Shown here: in pieces, positions 24,935 to 38,099 of the stretch
Layout of the letters: the number at the start of each line of letters is the position of its first letter
How positions within the stretch are numbered: position 1 is the stretch's first letter
Assembly (NCBI GenBank): GCA_024449915.1
Contig: JAMZAV010000004.1
Location: 744,001 to 808,000 of the forward strand
DNA from: Sweltsa coloradensis
Lineage: Eukaryota > Arthropoda > Insecta > Plecoptera > Chloroperlidae
Length of the DNA stretch: 64,000 nt
Direction of reading: 5' to 3'
Translations under genes and position numbers: made by a program
Notes under the pieces: model-generated
Seen by the model: the letters and a program-made list of their open reading frames with translations, nothing else
The model's database searches: none
What the model was told of the DNA's origin: nothing

Positions 24935-25639
24935 CAAAGAATGTTCTAACTTTCTAGGGGCTAACCGTGCACTCCCTTTTCCCCCAGGTCACTAAACCAT
25001 TTGTCATGCCAACAACAAACGGGCATCGGACGTCGTGTTGGTTATCGAAAATCGAGACGACGCGCGGGTATGCTTAGGGTTTTGTAATCGTGGATATATA
25101 TATATGCAATAACGAGCGTGGCGGTACCGAGAAGTAATGCTGCCGGGAGAGAGATTATAACCCGTGTTTCTGTTTGTTTTTTTTTTCTATGAAAACATAT
25201 AATACGTAATAATCAAAAACGTAATGAAGAAATTGGTTCCAGTACGGTTTCCATTATCGCTGTTTGATTTTTGTCCGTAATACAATTTTGTCAACTCGGT
25301 TATCAATTACATTTTTATACAAATGCATAAACAGATATCAACGTTTAAATAATTAACTTAATTAGTTTATGTTAATAAACGTTAGTGGTAAGAATGTCCA
25401 GTTTATTTCCATTTTTCAACGTTTTGGACTTATGTCTTGCAATGATCGGTATTTTTTGCAACCATTTGCCTATATCAACTATAAATCTTGTTACATTCAG
25501 CAAATTGTTGTTTAATCAGCAAAATACCACCTAGGTGCGCATTTGAGTTGGCAATCTCAGTGTTTTTGGATGCCAGATCTTTTTAGTTTGGACTTTTGTG
25601 TGCGGGTTTCTTTAACTTGTTCTGTAGCAGATCAATCTA

Positions 25640-25792
25640 TAACAGTGCTGTAAACTGAGCAAAATTGGGTAATGAGCATACCACCGTTTCGCGGAACATC
25701 AACTCTCTGCCGCATTTGAAGAGGGTGCCAAGCTCGCGATACCTCTTCTTAATCAGGCGGATCGGCGAGCCGAAGCATACAGACGATATTTT
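25640..25792 (-). CDS. Coding-like open frame beside aquaporin exon 2
   Basis: This 51-codon minus-strand frame has no ATG at its start and contains RLIKKRYRELGTLFKCGREL, a basic amphipathic stretch that looks like protein. It lies 77 bp beyond the donor of aquaporin exon 2, in unusually GC-rich DNA with a GTAAGT-type donor sequence between them (about 25813-25818). The composition does not resemble an aquaporin loop. It could be an alternative exon, a transposon fragment or chance. Confidence 0.18.
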
Positions 25793-25869
25793 TTAGGTTT
25801 GTTTGGACCACTTACTGGTGGCTGCCGCACCGATCATGGGAAGACTTGCCCTCGGCGATAAACTCTTAC

Positions 25870-26072
25870 CTGGACTAGTGCGGCAACGGTGAGCCCGAAG
25901 GCCAGGGCGATGTGGAGGTTACTGGCAGGCACCTCGTCTTGCGACCACCCCTTCACAGTGCTGCCGCACCCGATCAGAACCAGGAAGAAGGTGCCGAGGA
26001 GCTCGGCGGATAAACTCCTCCAGATGTTTCTGTTGTCTGTGATGTCGTGGAGGCCGATCACGGCCTTCGTGC
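25870..26072 (-). CDS. Aquaporin, coding exon 2 (TM1 to start of TM2)
   Basis: This exon encodes residues 6 (last two bases) to 73 of a major intrinsic protein that lets water cross the plasma membrane. Residues 24-44 (RSLSAELLGTFFLVLIGCGS) form TM1, with the family Glu (E29) and Gly-Thr pair. Residues 57-73 (NLHIALAFGLTVAALVQ) begin TM2, just before the expected HISG/NPA loop. The minus-strand acceptor is gtgtttctag and the donor is CAG/GTAAGAG. The exon is 203 bp, enters in phase 1 and leaves in phase 0. It has no frameshift or stop. Insect Drip, Prip or AQPcic-like subtype is inference; the NPA and ar/R residues lie in exons not present here. Confidence 0.93.
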
Positions 26073-26120
26073 CTAGAAACACGAGAACAATTCAAAACTT
26101 TAGTATACGCACGTACATTC

Positions 26121-26182
26121 TCGCGGGTGGCTCAAGGGCTCTGACTCGGGAGGTCCCGGGTTCGAATCCCGTCGAGACCGGC
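26121..26182 (+). repeat. SINE-B tRNA-like head next to exon 2
   Basis: The order gtggctcaagggctctgact, then cgggaggtcccgggttcgaa, then tcccgtcgagaccggc gives a well-preserved B-box and T-arm-like stem. It begins only 49 bp upstream (in gene sense) of the exon 2 acceptor, antisense to the gene. The acceptor stem does not pair, so this is a SINE head, not a tRNA. Confidence 0.7.
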
Positions 26183-27461
26183 ACTCCTATCATAGATATA
26201 TACAGAAGTCTGAGATTTACATTTTACAACTATAGCCTCGTCCAATAATTGTTTTATTTTACTGTACCGCCTTAAAGATTCTTACGTGTCTAAATTTCAC
26301 AATTTTTTCAGGGGCAAATCATTTCATAAGTCTCAAATGTCATTCATCAAATTGTGTATTCGGCTACTTTCTGAAGTACATTTAATATTTTTGTAGTTGT
26401 CAACACATTATTAATCTTTTAGTAATCATATTTCAAGGATAAATAACGCGACGGGCCAATACTTAGTATTAGGCATATTTAAAATATGATTTTCGTAAAC
26501 CTAAGGTATAATATTTAGCTTGAGACGAACGCTGGTTTCCACCCAGATACTGTGTGCATAAGTTGGAATTTGTGAAACATAAAAATATTCGTAAACATAT
26601 TACCTAATACAACGTAGAGCGACCAATACATTATTTATCCATCTGGTTTTGTCTAGAGTTTAAACAAAAACAACGTATTGTGTGCAAACTGCAATGTACA
26701 TATTTATAATGTGCCCTTTCGTCTGCGATCACTGATCTGGGCTCAACCTGAATTCCAGTCTTGGAAGGCGTCTTCTTATAAGGCTGATGCTCGCAAGTAT
26801 AGAGCCCAAGGTTGAGTAGTTTGCATTTATATTTTACAGAAGACATTCTCTAGATTCCAAAACATTAATTGCCACTATTAATTCCCTCTACAACATATTG
26901 CACTATCTACGCCGTGGTACTATTTCGATCTCAGAAAATAATTTGTACTTCTAAGTTTTCAATGTCTTTACGTATTGTTATTTATTTCCAATGCTGGCAG
27001 AAAAGTGCAGTGATGTGCATTAGTGCAAAATAACTGAATATATTTAGATGTTGATAGTTTACTTATGGTTGAGCAAAACACATTGGTATGATTTCATTTT
27101 ATAAGTTGTTAATTAAATTATAATATGTTTCATACATTCAAAACTATCCTATGGACAAGGAACCAAGGCTTGAGCCTATGAAGCTTAATTCTCTCTTAGC
27201 AACCGATTAAATTACACTTTCGATGAGTGTCACTCACGGTATCTAGTTAACGAAATCAGTTTTATCAGCGTAATTTTATCATAATTTGTCTTAAAAGTGA
27301 CAGTTCTTAAAACACTTGAGCCTATCCTAATTTCACTGACTAAGATAATTAATGGTTTCGTACGTGCCAACGTTCAGGTCACTTAACTCTAAGGCAGCTT
27401 TAATTTTCAGTTTTGCCAATATAAGATCAAATGTAAACCACATTATGGAATTATAATATTG

Positions 27462-27545
27462 AACTAAATCTATGATTGGTTTTGTAAAATTGTTATTAGA
27501 ATATTTAACTAAATCTATGATTGGTTTTGTAAAATTGTAATTAAG
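27462..27545 (+). repeat. 45 bp tandem duplication
   Basis: The segment starting aactaaatctatgattggtt occurs at 27462 and again at 27507, nearly identical. It is a simple local duplication in intron 1. Confidence 0.85.
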
Positions 27546-28382
27546 TAAATTGAAAAATGTGTATTATCTACGAGTGGTTGGGGTTGTACAGCATATAGTT
27601 ATACTTTATGGGAAAACATCTCACTTTGTCTGGTATAAACTGATGTAATGTCTTCACACTTTATGTACAGTGTTTATTGCCTTTTATTACAATCTTATGG
27701 CTGTTTTGTTGTTTCAATTGAAAAAAGTAAGGCAACCAAAATTCTACCTTTTCGTAATAGAGGTATAATTTAAATTAAAATTTTGCTTTTCAACGTCAAA
27801 AGAGTTACTTCATTGGAACAGTTGATCTTTAATTTGTGTTTCGAAAACATTTTTGATCTACGTCAACTTGGCGAATTCAAATAAACTTTTCTATCGTGGA
27901 GATTTTGTGCTGTATGCTTTTCGATCAGCTATTGACCTAATTTAGCTAACGCCCTTATTCCCTACATGGTGTCGGCCAACTAATTTATTATATGCACCTA
28001 GTGTTTAGAATGTTTGACGGTGATATACTGGACTTGTGACGTATCGCGCTGAACGTAATTACCAGTTTGATAGATAGGAATAAGATGGACGTCTTTATTG
28101 CAAGTCAAGTTTCTTCCCAGAGATATCTTAACTAGACCAGTCGAGTATATTGACCGGATTTCTTACAAATAACCTTGTAGGCAATAATATATCAAAATAA
28201 TATATTCAATTAAGTCGTCATTAATTAAGATAATATATTTGCGCAAAAAAGCAACATGGGTACTGTACACTCTTAGGCTACAAACATATGTTTTTTCAAC
28301 ACTACATGTTATGAAGATGCATAAATTATTATTTTTCCACGATATAACAAGAACGTGCTGGAATATAGTTGGGATATGAATA

Positions 28383-28740
28383 TTAAATATTAACAATTCC
28401 CCTACGGGAGTGTTTCCCGACTATCCAAATCGAGAAATAAACCCTCGCTCATACCTGCGTAAGGTCATGACATTATAAACAATGTTTGTTTGGTCAGTTC
28501 AACAGCAACAGTTTGTCGATGCTTTATTGTTCCATCCATTCAGTTCTATAATGCAACTACAATTAAGAAGTTAAATAGTTACCTTCGCGGTGGTCTAGTT
28601 GGCTAAGGCGCCTTTCCGGAATGTGGGAGACTCGGGTTCCTACCCCGATAGGGATGGATTTTTAATTTCTAAATTGTATTAAATATTAACAATTCCACCT
28701 ACGGGAGTGTTTCCCGACCATCCAAATCGTGAAATTATGT
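28383..28740 (+). mobile_element. SINE-A copy flanked by direct tail repeats
   Basis: The tail motif ctacgggagtgtttcccga occurs at both ends (about 28399 and 28693), so the units lie head to tail with a period near 294 bp. Between them are the shared body (attgttccatccattcagtt), a left arm (28555-28583), a tRNA-like core (28584-28656, A-box tggtctagttgg, B-box gggttcctacc) and a right arm ggatttttaatttctaaatt. The arms are inverse copies. The B-box carries a change from the usual ttcga, so it is probably inactive. Confidence 0.72.
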
Positions 28741-29876
28741 ATATTATTAATACAAGGTTAGTTTTGAGACTGATAAACTTCTTAGGTGTGAGTTAAACTA
28801 TTCATGAGTTATATTTCATCCTCATCCTTCTTCACCTGTATAAATAACATAATTGTTACGAGATAGTAAATACATCATAAACACAAGTTATCACTCTAAA
28901 ATCAGCGTGTCATTGCTTCTAAAAGCCTAATTGCATTTATTTTATTAGATGACTTGAATCGATGGATAATAATTTAATCTCCCGGTAAAAATATATTTAG
29001 AAAGGGAATATGACAACTTGTCAACATGAATAAGTTTATGATCGAAACTCATGCGGAAGTGTAATACTATCTCTGTCATCTCCAACTCATTTTTGACGGA
29101 TGTGATATAAACTCAGAATAACGAATGTACATTCACTGAATTATTTATAGTCTTTAAACTTATATAAGTCAATAATGGCAAAACCATCTGTGGTTTATTT
29201 AAATAAAAGATTAGATCAATATGCATTATCTTATATTAGGAGTGAAATAAAATAAAATATATTTTATGCAGAAAGTGAAAGGCATCACACACAATATGCA
29301 CGTGCTCTTGAACATTTCCCATTTGCACTGATGTAGCACAAGATAAATGAATTGCACGTGATTCGCAGTTGAATCAATGACATGTACGTGTGAAATAAAA
29401 ATCTTAGTACGAAATGTCAATACGTATATTTTCATTGCATTATTTCTAGCCCGTAGTTGTAATGGAGCAGCACACCATCACGTTGGTACTTTAATTACCG
29501 AAACGAACAATCGAAATAAACCAACGGGTAATCAACACTTGAGCATTGTTTTGAAGTTCGTGTAGAGTCGTATAAGGCATTGAGTTGTTATTTAAATATC
29601 GACTTGAGTCGAATGCTGCAGAAAATGATACAAAACTCTAGCTTGTACGTCTTGTAGACAAAATAGCCAGGATTATTCTATAGTAGATCTGTCACACTAA
29701 GATGTAATTTTTAAAATGATTTTGAGCCATTTCTCCATGTTATCCATTTTCACCACAAGCCAAGTAAAGCTATAGTTAGCATCCCGGACTGTTTAATTTA
29801 TATTGGTGCCCGAATATGTAATCAAAATCGCAGTAGATGCCCAATGGAGAGTGAATACAGACATGGTAAGAGTGTG

Positions 29877-29950
29877 TGGCTCGTTGGTCTTGTGGTTAGC
29901 GTATCTGCTTCAATGCAGAAGGTCTAGGGTTCGATTCCCGCTAAAGTCAG
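29877..29950 (+). repeat. tRNA-like SINE head
   Basis: There is a good A-box (ttgtggttagcg), an anticodon-like stem (ctgc, ttcaat, gcag) and a good B-box (agggttcgattccc). The 5' and 3' ends cannot form a 7 bp acceptor stem, which argues against a working tRNA gene. The flank agaagtttttgaacttct is a small inverted repeat. It lacks SINE-A arms, so it may be a separate family. Confidence 0.5.
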
Positions 29951-30164
29951 AAGTTTTTGAACTTCTAATTTGGACTTAAGTCCATCAGTTCTTGTCTTAG
30001 GAGTTTGAAAACGGTGACTTTGGAGCCGTCCTAGCAACGAAGCACATAATAAATTTCAGAGTTGTTCTGAATTGCCTTGTTGATTCTGGCGTTGATTCGC
30101 GGGTGTTCGCACTGTCCATACCACTGATTGCTATATTTCTTAGTAAAAATATCGATCTTTGTTG

Positions 30165-30300
30165 GTTATCGCTCACTCGTCGATTGCGTCGGGGCCTGCA
30201 GGGTTGGCTTGTCGCTTTGATTTAAAGTCCCCCACTGAAAATCAGTTATATAACTGAGTGGGTAGACTCTAAATAAATTTATTTATTATTTAAACACAAA
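30165..30300 (+). repeat. SINE-C, best copy
   Basis: It contains cactcgtcgattgcgtcggg, ggcctgcagggttggcttgt and a hairpin (ctgaaaatcagttatataac opposite actgagtggg). It ends gggtagactctaaataaatt and an AT-rich tail. The tail and 5' truncated relatives elsewhere fit a retroposed element. Confidence 0.7.
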
Positions 30301-30899
30301 ATCGAACGCCGCGTTAAAAAAAAATTTAAATGAATAATAAATAAATAAATAAAATAATATATACGAGAAAAATACTTACATTTTTTTTGAATCCACTAAA
30401 AAGGTGCAAGTCTAAGTTTAGAGATGTCAAAAGTTCCCTTGTCATTTAATGAACACCGAAGTAGCAGTTGTTTGGTAGGGAGAAGAACAAAAATAAGACA
30501 AAGTTTAAGGGAAAAAATTGATGTCTTAGCTACACTCTTTCAAATAGACTGTTCAAAAAGTCAATCGAACAGTAATGAGACAGGATGTTTAGAAGCATCA
30601 TTGCAAGTGTGTTTGTGTACGTGTTGATGGGAGGAGTGTTGTTATGCAACGACCAATATTGATGTGCCTAGGATGTGTAAACATGTCGTTATACTTAATT
30701 TCTTATACACTTCGCTTATCTGTCTGTTGTCGTTATACTTAATTCCTTATAAACTATTAGCTTATCTGTTACCGTGTTGTTCTTCATAACAAGTAAACAC
30801 TAGTCCTCATTAGTGGCTACTGAAATAAATTAATTTGTTTTTAATATCAAGTGGGAATTTTCCCAAGGTGCAATGCATTCATCTCTCCAAATGTCTATC

Positions 30900-31095
30900 T
30901 TGGTATTTTGTAGTTTGGAATACTGTGAAGGGAATGTCCGAGGGGTGTATAAGAGGACTTAATCCTTTGCATTACAATTATTAACGACTGAAGAAACCCT
31001 CGAGAAATTGTCAGTCAGGATTGCCGGTGGCGGGATTCGTAGCCGCGGCCTCCCGAATAAGAGTCTCACACGCAACGCAAAAGCATACGCCACCA
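30900..31095 (-). repeat. SINE-B, best minus copy
   Basis: The plus-strand order is gtgaagggaatgtccgaggg, then agaggacttaatcc, then attaacgactgaagaaaccc, then gtcaggattgccggtggcgg, then the head gcggcctcccgaataagagt. Read on the minus strand this is a tRNA-like head followed by a body of about 130 bp. The B-box is changed at ttcgtagcc. Confidence 0.7.
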
Positions 31096-31732
31096 TCACT
31101 CTCTGTGCATAAACATTTTAAATATTTATGTTGACATATTGGGTTAAAAGTATTCTATACAATTCATCACATCTGGAAAAGTATTATTCTTAAACTTCGA
31201 GCCAGAATCCACTTGATCCACTTACATCTAACAACACACAGGTGACTCTTAGGGTGACTGTATGACACGTCACTTGAACTTACATACATGGTCATACTGA
31301 TTAAGTGCCTCTAAGTGCGCCACTTGTGGCCTGTAAAGAACATTAACGATCTTGTCGGATGCTATAGTTAGTTGAGCAATCGTTTCGTAAAGTTGTTCAG
31401 AACATTTATTGAGCTGTTCAAACATAGAAAAATATCCAGCCACACAATACACTTGAGTCACCATACACCATTGTCTTTTACATGTGTGCTTATGATAATG
31501 AATGGCATCTACCAGACAATACTTCAAAATTCTATCAGTAGTGAAAACATGTGTGCATTGTAGTTGTTGTACTTCACACATGCAAGGTATCTTAAGTAAT
31601 CTGTGAATATTTTGGTTGAACGTGTATTTGTTAAAGTAGTTGAGGCTAGACTAACTTCTCGAATTTGTTTCTTGGGTAATTTGAGACGATGCGACTTACT
31701 GAAAACGAATGCGAGGAGGAATATATAAGGAA

Positions 31733-31925
31733 AGAGCCATAGCACGTGAATTTTTTTTACAAACTACGATTAAGATATAGAGGAAGGTCCATGGCACGAG
31801 AATTTCCTACAAACTACGATTAAGATATAGAGGAAGGTCCATGGCACGATTTTTTTTACAAACTACGATTAAGATATAGAGGAAGGTCCATTGCACGTGA
31901 ATTTCCTACATTAGACAACATAAAC
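31733..31925 (-). repeat. 50 bp minisatellite in intron 1
   Basis: The anchor caaactacgattaagatata occurs at 31760, 31810 and 31859, so the period is 49-50 bp. Each unit also carries gaggaaggtccatggcacg. A partial unit precedes the array and a degenerate one follows it (gggatgggccattgcat). Variation between units is mainly in a T-run and a few substitutions. Confidence 0.88.
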
Positions 31926-34900
31926 ATAAGGGATGGGCCATTGCATAAAAGTATATTGAAATCTTCAAAAGCACATGGGGGCGGAGAAAAAACCGTAGAC
32001 AAACTTAAAATCCTACTATTCAACCCGTTATAACTGAAGTTCGTATAGTTGCCGGAGGACGAGACTTGAAATGGGAAGTTATAGGGCACCTTGTATTACA
32101 GCATACCTTGTATTTGACTTGGCAAACCTCTAGCCGCTGGGGGTGAATTTCGTTGGCAATTCGAATGTTAAAAATCAAGCAAAACTTGTTTTAAATTCAA
32201 TGATATTGTACTTGAAATATTTGTAAGCCTAATCAGATTCTGACTCTGGGGAGGCCAAGAGAAGAAACTCGGGGGGGGGGGGGAATTTCAAGTTTTTTGT
32301 TAGTTGTTTGTTTGATCAAATCGTATATTAGCCAAGCTTTTTGCTAGCGTAGCTGGGGTGAAGTTCATACATGAAATAGAAATACGATATATAATTATTC
32401 GGGGGTTGTGACTCCAGCCCCCTATAAACCTCTTACCGACGCAACCCCGAACCTAACCTTCACACACAGGCAATGAGCCACTTCTTGCAATCGTCTTAGC
32501 AGCTCCACAAACATAAGCCCGATGACACCAATAGCAGCTGTGTGTATGCGAGTACGTCATCACTCATCACTCATCAGATGCCACTGTTTGCCTCATTCTC
32601 ATCCTCTAAGCCATGATTTCAATTTGTTATAACAACAAAACCCACTTCACTTCACAGCATTTCATACTCTAGTGTTCACGTTATTAATTACCAATGCTTG
32701 TAAAGGTTAGAATGTTAGGTCATTCCTCGCAACCTAACCGAAAGACAACACAGCTGATTAGCTGGCAACAAGCAGCAGTAATTGCCTCGCTCGGCTGTAG
32801 TACCGGCATGCATCGGGGCCGACGCTCGGGGCTACAACCAATAACCATGTCCAAGACACACATTGCAAATCAAGTGATACCAACAAAAACACCAGCTAAA
32901 TTAGTACCTGGGTTTTATGAATGGAGCCATATTTTCATTCTGCACGTGGTCGGCACGGCTGCCTTCCTGTGTTTATATGGTCAGAAGTGAAAGAGTGTTG
33001 CGAAACATTAATGAAATTAAAAATGAATCAAGATCAACTTAGCTGTAAACCTAGATGTGGTGATTGATCTGTACAGCTCTGTGCGGACAAGGAAACGTAA
33101 CCCGAACCTAAAACTATCTAGATTAGCATGTTTTGACTTGTTTTTTTTTGGGTAAAAAGATAAAAAAAATACTCTTGTTATCGTGATAAATGTCGCAGAT
33201 GGAAATTTATTTGGATTTATTTTGGTTGACTAGGGCCTTTCTCTTACCCCCCCCCCCCTTTCCCTCCAATTGAACCGCAGACTAAAAGCCACAACAGTAT
33301 AATCATACATAACAAGTGGTCGTGGCAAATCCCACCTCGGTCATACTCATGGATGTTCGTGGCACTAAAACCAAATCATCGTTTCGAGAAGTGTCATTAC
33401 AAGAAAAAAAGATTTATCATTAGTTCACGTAGTGCTTCATTTTGAAGATTTCAAAAAAGTATAATTTATCGGCTTGAATAAAGTAGCGCACAAAACTTTG
33501 TTCATAGAAATGCCCGCTTTAGGCTAACCCACATATAAGATTTACCTGGATTAAACCTCTCTAGGTGACTTCTAAATAATAAAATATTGTGTTAAGGTAA
33601 ATATAAATTATTTAATTGGTATATTGTAATGTTAACATTGAATCATTACGCTCGCCATAACAAAATCGTTGTTCTATTTGATTAGGCCTGTACTTTAAAC
33701 TTTCTACTGATTTATCTAGTTATGAGCCTGACCTTTCGCTTTCCTATTTTTATTTCCCATATTAACGGAGAGTTTCCAATTACCCTCAAGCTCCTCATTA
33801 CACTCCTACACTGAGCAGGTTTATCCAGCACAATTAATTTAAATTAATAGAAGTGAATTATTTCTATTCATAACAGTAATGAGACGTTTATTGGATAGCA
33901 TCACTTCTTCTAATGAACATTAAATCATGTTGCTGGGTATAAATAATTTTGTTTTCACTTTTCAATACGTTTAGCTACACCAAAATTAACCATATTACAC
34001 AATAATATACTTCCTGATCACATACATTAATTGCATTAAAATTTATATGATGTTTTTTAATCTAAAATATGAACTGAATTCTCATCTCTCGGTCAATAGA
34101 CATATTTCACATCGATCATGTCACATGTATTATGTGAAGTAATAGATAAGGTATAGGACAACTTCTTATCATTTGTTTTTACAATTCTCTATACTCAAGT
34201 GTAAAATATAATAAAAGTAACTAAACATTTTTTTTTTTTTTAAATTGTTAAAATCATTTGAGTTACTTTACGCTAATGCGCAGTAACTTTGAGACCCGAA
34301 AGAGAAATAATAGATCTCACAAAGATTTAGCCTCGATATTTACGAGGGTTTGAAGTTATATTTTAGAGAAATTGGCCCCTTCTGCAAATCTTTAAACCAA
34401 TTCACTTAATTAAAAAAATCCTGTGAAGAACTTAAGCCCTGTCACATATTTTTTACATCATGAAATATATTTGTTTGTTGTTTTGCTTTGATGTTCAGAT
34501 TGGCGTCTCATTTATGCGATTGCGCCTACCAATAAAATTAAAATAGAGGAATACTTGGACTGGACTACTATAAAAAAATTGTTGCAAAATTAAGATTTGT
34601 GTGATTTAAATAGTCTCCACTTTGTCCCTTGGTACCAACTGCCAAATCTAAGTTAGTAGGCCACTGCAGTATAATATTCACCTAATTCATAGTCCGCTGG
34701 AAATAAACTGATAGGATACAACCTATACCAGAACTCGTATAATGGTTTGATATACATTAGTATTGCTTTGGGGGCACGTTTCAGTGTGGAATATGGCATA
34801 GTTTTAATTCTGCATCAGGAACCTCCATATTACAATTTAATGAATGTATCTATTATGAGATGAAAAAGACTTTCACAATAAATGAGGGACAAACTCGAGT

Positions 34901-36940
34901 TGTGTTTAGATCGACGTTTCATTCAAGACATGTACGAAACTACGATCTCAACTCAACTTAATAACCCTATCTCTTAGTTTTACATTTACGACACCAAACA
35001 ACAATCAGATTTATTTATCTGAGCTTAATGTGCCGTCTCACTGATTTCACGCGTTGATTAACCTGATAGGCTATCGTGAGTGACACTTGGAACAACCAGT
35101 GCAAACATGTGTTTTATTTCATTAAGTGCACTTTACACACTGGCGTTTAGGTTATCGTCATTATAATGTTAGAGTTGTTGATAATATTTTTTTATTTCCC
35201 CTTTTTATAAAATATATTCAAAATAAAAAATAAAAAAATAACCAAAATATTATTTTGATTGATATTTCACTTGTTAGACTGTGCACCCACCACGCCCACA
35301 CAAAATATAATTACGCAATCTTATCAATCTTGAATACCAAATAGCACACGTTTGATTATATTTTAACTGATCATTTCACTATGCAAGCTGCAATGCACGT
35401 GCTGAGATTAAATGCTTTTGTTTTCCATTGTGTTAACATTATGTTTAGTGTAGTATTTAACTGTTTGTAGTTTCACTTCATCACTCACTTCAGTCATCCT
35501 TTGTCAATTAGTTCAGTAACTAAAGAGAACAAACAATAATTACATCAATCAAAAGGAAAGCAATTAGCAAGAATGTAATTGGACGAGTGTTATATAAGAC
35601 GGAATCCATAAAACAATCCAATAACACAATTATGCGATAACAGTCCCCATCAAGTTCACATAACTACAAAGCGTGACCACGATCTTTGATTGTAAATCAA
35701 TTGCGTCGAACGATTTTATACACTTAATAGACTTTTTATCTTTTGATGTACATTTAATATCTTGTTTGAATTTTCAGATGATAATAATGCTATCACAACT
35801 ACAAACAGATTTGACTTAACACTCGATTTTTGCCAAAGGTACTAGATTACTAGCACTCTATAATCTCGTAATTAGAAATTGTATACGTGCATTATATGTG
35901 GATTATTTTTTCCAGAGAAAAAACATTAATCCCTTTAAAAATCTGCTTCTTAACTTATTTGTTATGATAATATTTTGTTCCTGTTGCAACTATGAAAATT
36001 CGAGTTATTTTAAAGTGTAGGATTAATGAAATATTTTTCTGCAATTGGCATCAAAGATTTAAACACACCACTTAGCCAAAACATTTCACTTAATATAAAA
36101 TATCAATTATTTTTAAACTCGTATTTGGTGTTTCACAAGTCACGTTGTGTGCCATGCTGTGCGTTGAATCTGAGTCACGACGTTAACTCTATAAACTTGT
36201 TGATGGTTATTTAATAAAATCTGCCAGTTGTCTGATAAAAGATTCACTTGAATGAAAGTAGCGATACAAACCATGAAACAGCGTAAAACTTACACGATTC
36301 GTTTGAGGATGAGTTCAGTTTAACAGGTTATAACATTACCGCTCAAGTGTGTGGTTTTATACATTTTCAATTTAATTGCAGTCAGTGACAAACAGAATAG
36401 GTTATCATTTCCTTACATAATAAAGGTAAAACAAGGAGTAAAACACTTGTCCGCGAATTGTACTACAAAATATGTGCAATTCGGTTTACCTTCGTTATGA
36501 GAAATATGGGGAAGTCAAATATCGTTATGTAGTTTGCACAAACATTGATCGTATGTGTATTATTTATTAATTAAGTACAACGATTGCATAATGCATGAAA
36601 TTCTATATAAAACTTTATGTTTGACTGTGGGTACAAAAATACACATGCTTGAATTAGATAGAGGTAGTTCATGTGAAAGGCAATTCTTATTCAGAGAGTA
36701 ATCGGTTCAATATCAGCTAGCAGCAATCTATCTGAGTGAAGATTCGAATGCTGGGGTTGTGTCATATAAAAAGTCTTGTCTAAATGAAACAATCGAAGCT
36801 GATAAATAAGTTCATTACAGTTGACTGAGATTGTTAGTTGTAAGTTAATAATTTTTACGGTATTTGTGTTTGATATGCAAATTTAAGTACCAGCCGTATA
36901 ATTAGGGTGTTCCGCATTGTTGCAATACTAAAAACAGTAA

Positions 36941-36985
36941 TCGGGATGGATTTTTTAATTTCTGAATTGTATTAAATATTAGTTA
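36941..36985 (+). repeat. SINE-A 3' tail fragment
   Basis: The sequence gggatggattttttaatttc followed by tgaattgtattaaatatta matches the right end of SINE-A at 28652. The core is missing. Confidence 0.65.
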
Positions 36986-37019
36986 TGATGATATTATCGT
37001 TAGCGTTGCGATTCAAGCC

Positions 37020-37390
37020 CAATTTATTTCTTATTACCATCCGAAACACTTTCAAAGCCCTCCCATCACGCCCCAGTGCCCGAGAGAGCAAGGAAACCAT
37101 CTCGTGTCGGAAGCGTGGGAATGTACCCGGCCCGATGCGAGCCCGCGCCTAATATAGGGTACTGGAGTATTGAGGTAGGTCTAGGTCAGACCGGCTGGCT
37201 GGTTGGTCAGTGGCCGGCGGGAGTGAGGCTAGCGCATCCGACACATAGAAACTAAAAGCAACAGGTAAGATGAGGGGAGGGGGATTCACCATGAGGACGG
37301 AGGGGAGGGAATCCCCGTTACAACACTTGGCGGCTCCTGTCTTAGCGAAGACTTGACCCCGCTTCAAATGGACCGGCGTTTTGTGGCCAA
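37020..37390. other. GC-rich island in intron 1
   Basis: This stretch is much richer in GC than its flanks and contains cccggcccgatgcgagcccg and gaccggctggctggttgg. On the plus strand, caacag/GTAAGAT at about 37259-37268 is a good donor-like site, with taatataggg upstream. These would suit a noncoding first exon, but no downstream partner was found. A 72-codon minus frame there has no recognisable features. It could be an alternative promoter or an old insertion. Confidence 0.3.
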
Positions 37391-37829
37391 TTATTTAGGT
37401 AGTCTTGTTACTGAATGGTCGTCTTATAATACACGTTTATGTATTTATCAAGGTTCCTCAATTAAACTGATGTTCACTCAATGTTACCGATAATGGTAGA
37501 TCATGATGTAGAACGCGAGACTAGTGCGGGATGTCCCCGTTTGATCTCAGCATGCGGCAATATACTTTAAGAAGTTTGTCTTCTATGTTTACCTCAGAAA
37601 AAATGCAAATGTGGGGATTAAGGATTATAAATAGCACTAGATTTCCTCACAACTATCTGCACAATGAATATACCTAGTGACCTGTAGAGGGGCAAGTGTC
37701 CCTGGTCAGTTTACCTACGAAAAATTTCTAAAATACGGTCAACCAACTTCATATACCTAATGACACACGAATCTTATGTGCTAATCACTCACCAACGTGC
37801 AATGAGAAGAAAGGATTTTGTTTAAATAA

Positions 37830-37960
37830 ATTAAATAAGTTACATTTTTTATTTAGAGTCTACCCACTTAGTCATAAAACTGATTTCCAGTGGGGGATAG
37901 TAAACCAAAGCGACCAAGCCAACCCTGACTAGTTTAAAATATGGACACCAACGACTCAAA
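37830..37960 (-). repeat. SINE-C copy
   Basis: The minus copy has an AT-rich tail, then tttagagtctacccacttag, then aactgatttccagtggggga, then gcgaccaagccaaccctga, the reverse order of the copy at 30165. It is moderately decayed. Confidence 0.68.
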
Positions 37961-38099
37961 TTGTTGAGTGCCCTAAAACTACATCGAATAGCTAACTTAT
38001 TTACAAGTCTTCTTTTAAAAAAATCATTTAAACATCTAACATATCATAATAAAATAAATATATAATGCTTATATAGAAATCAATTGCAGAAATCACTAA

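Noticed and set aside
25889..26248. 119-codon plus-strand open frame
   Set aside because: It is antisense to aquaporin exon 2 and then runs into a SINE-B head.
29877..29950. Functional tRNA gene
   Set aside because: The anticodon and T stems look plausible but there is no acceptor stem.
32694..32990. 98-codon plus-strand open frame
   Set aside because: No domain, no convincing splice sites or promoter, inside intron 1; composition does not clearly exceed chance.
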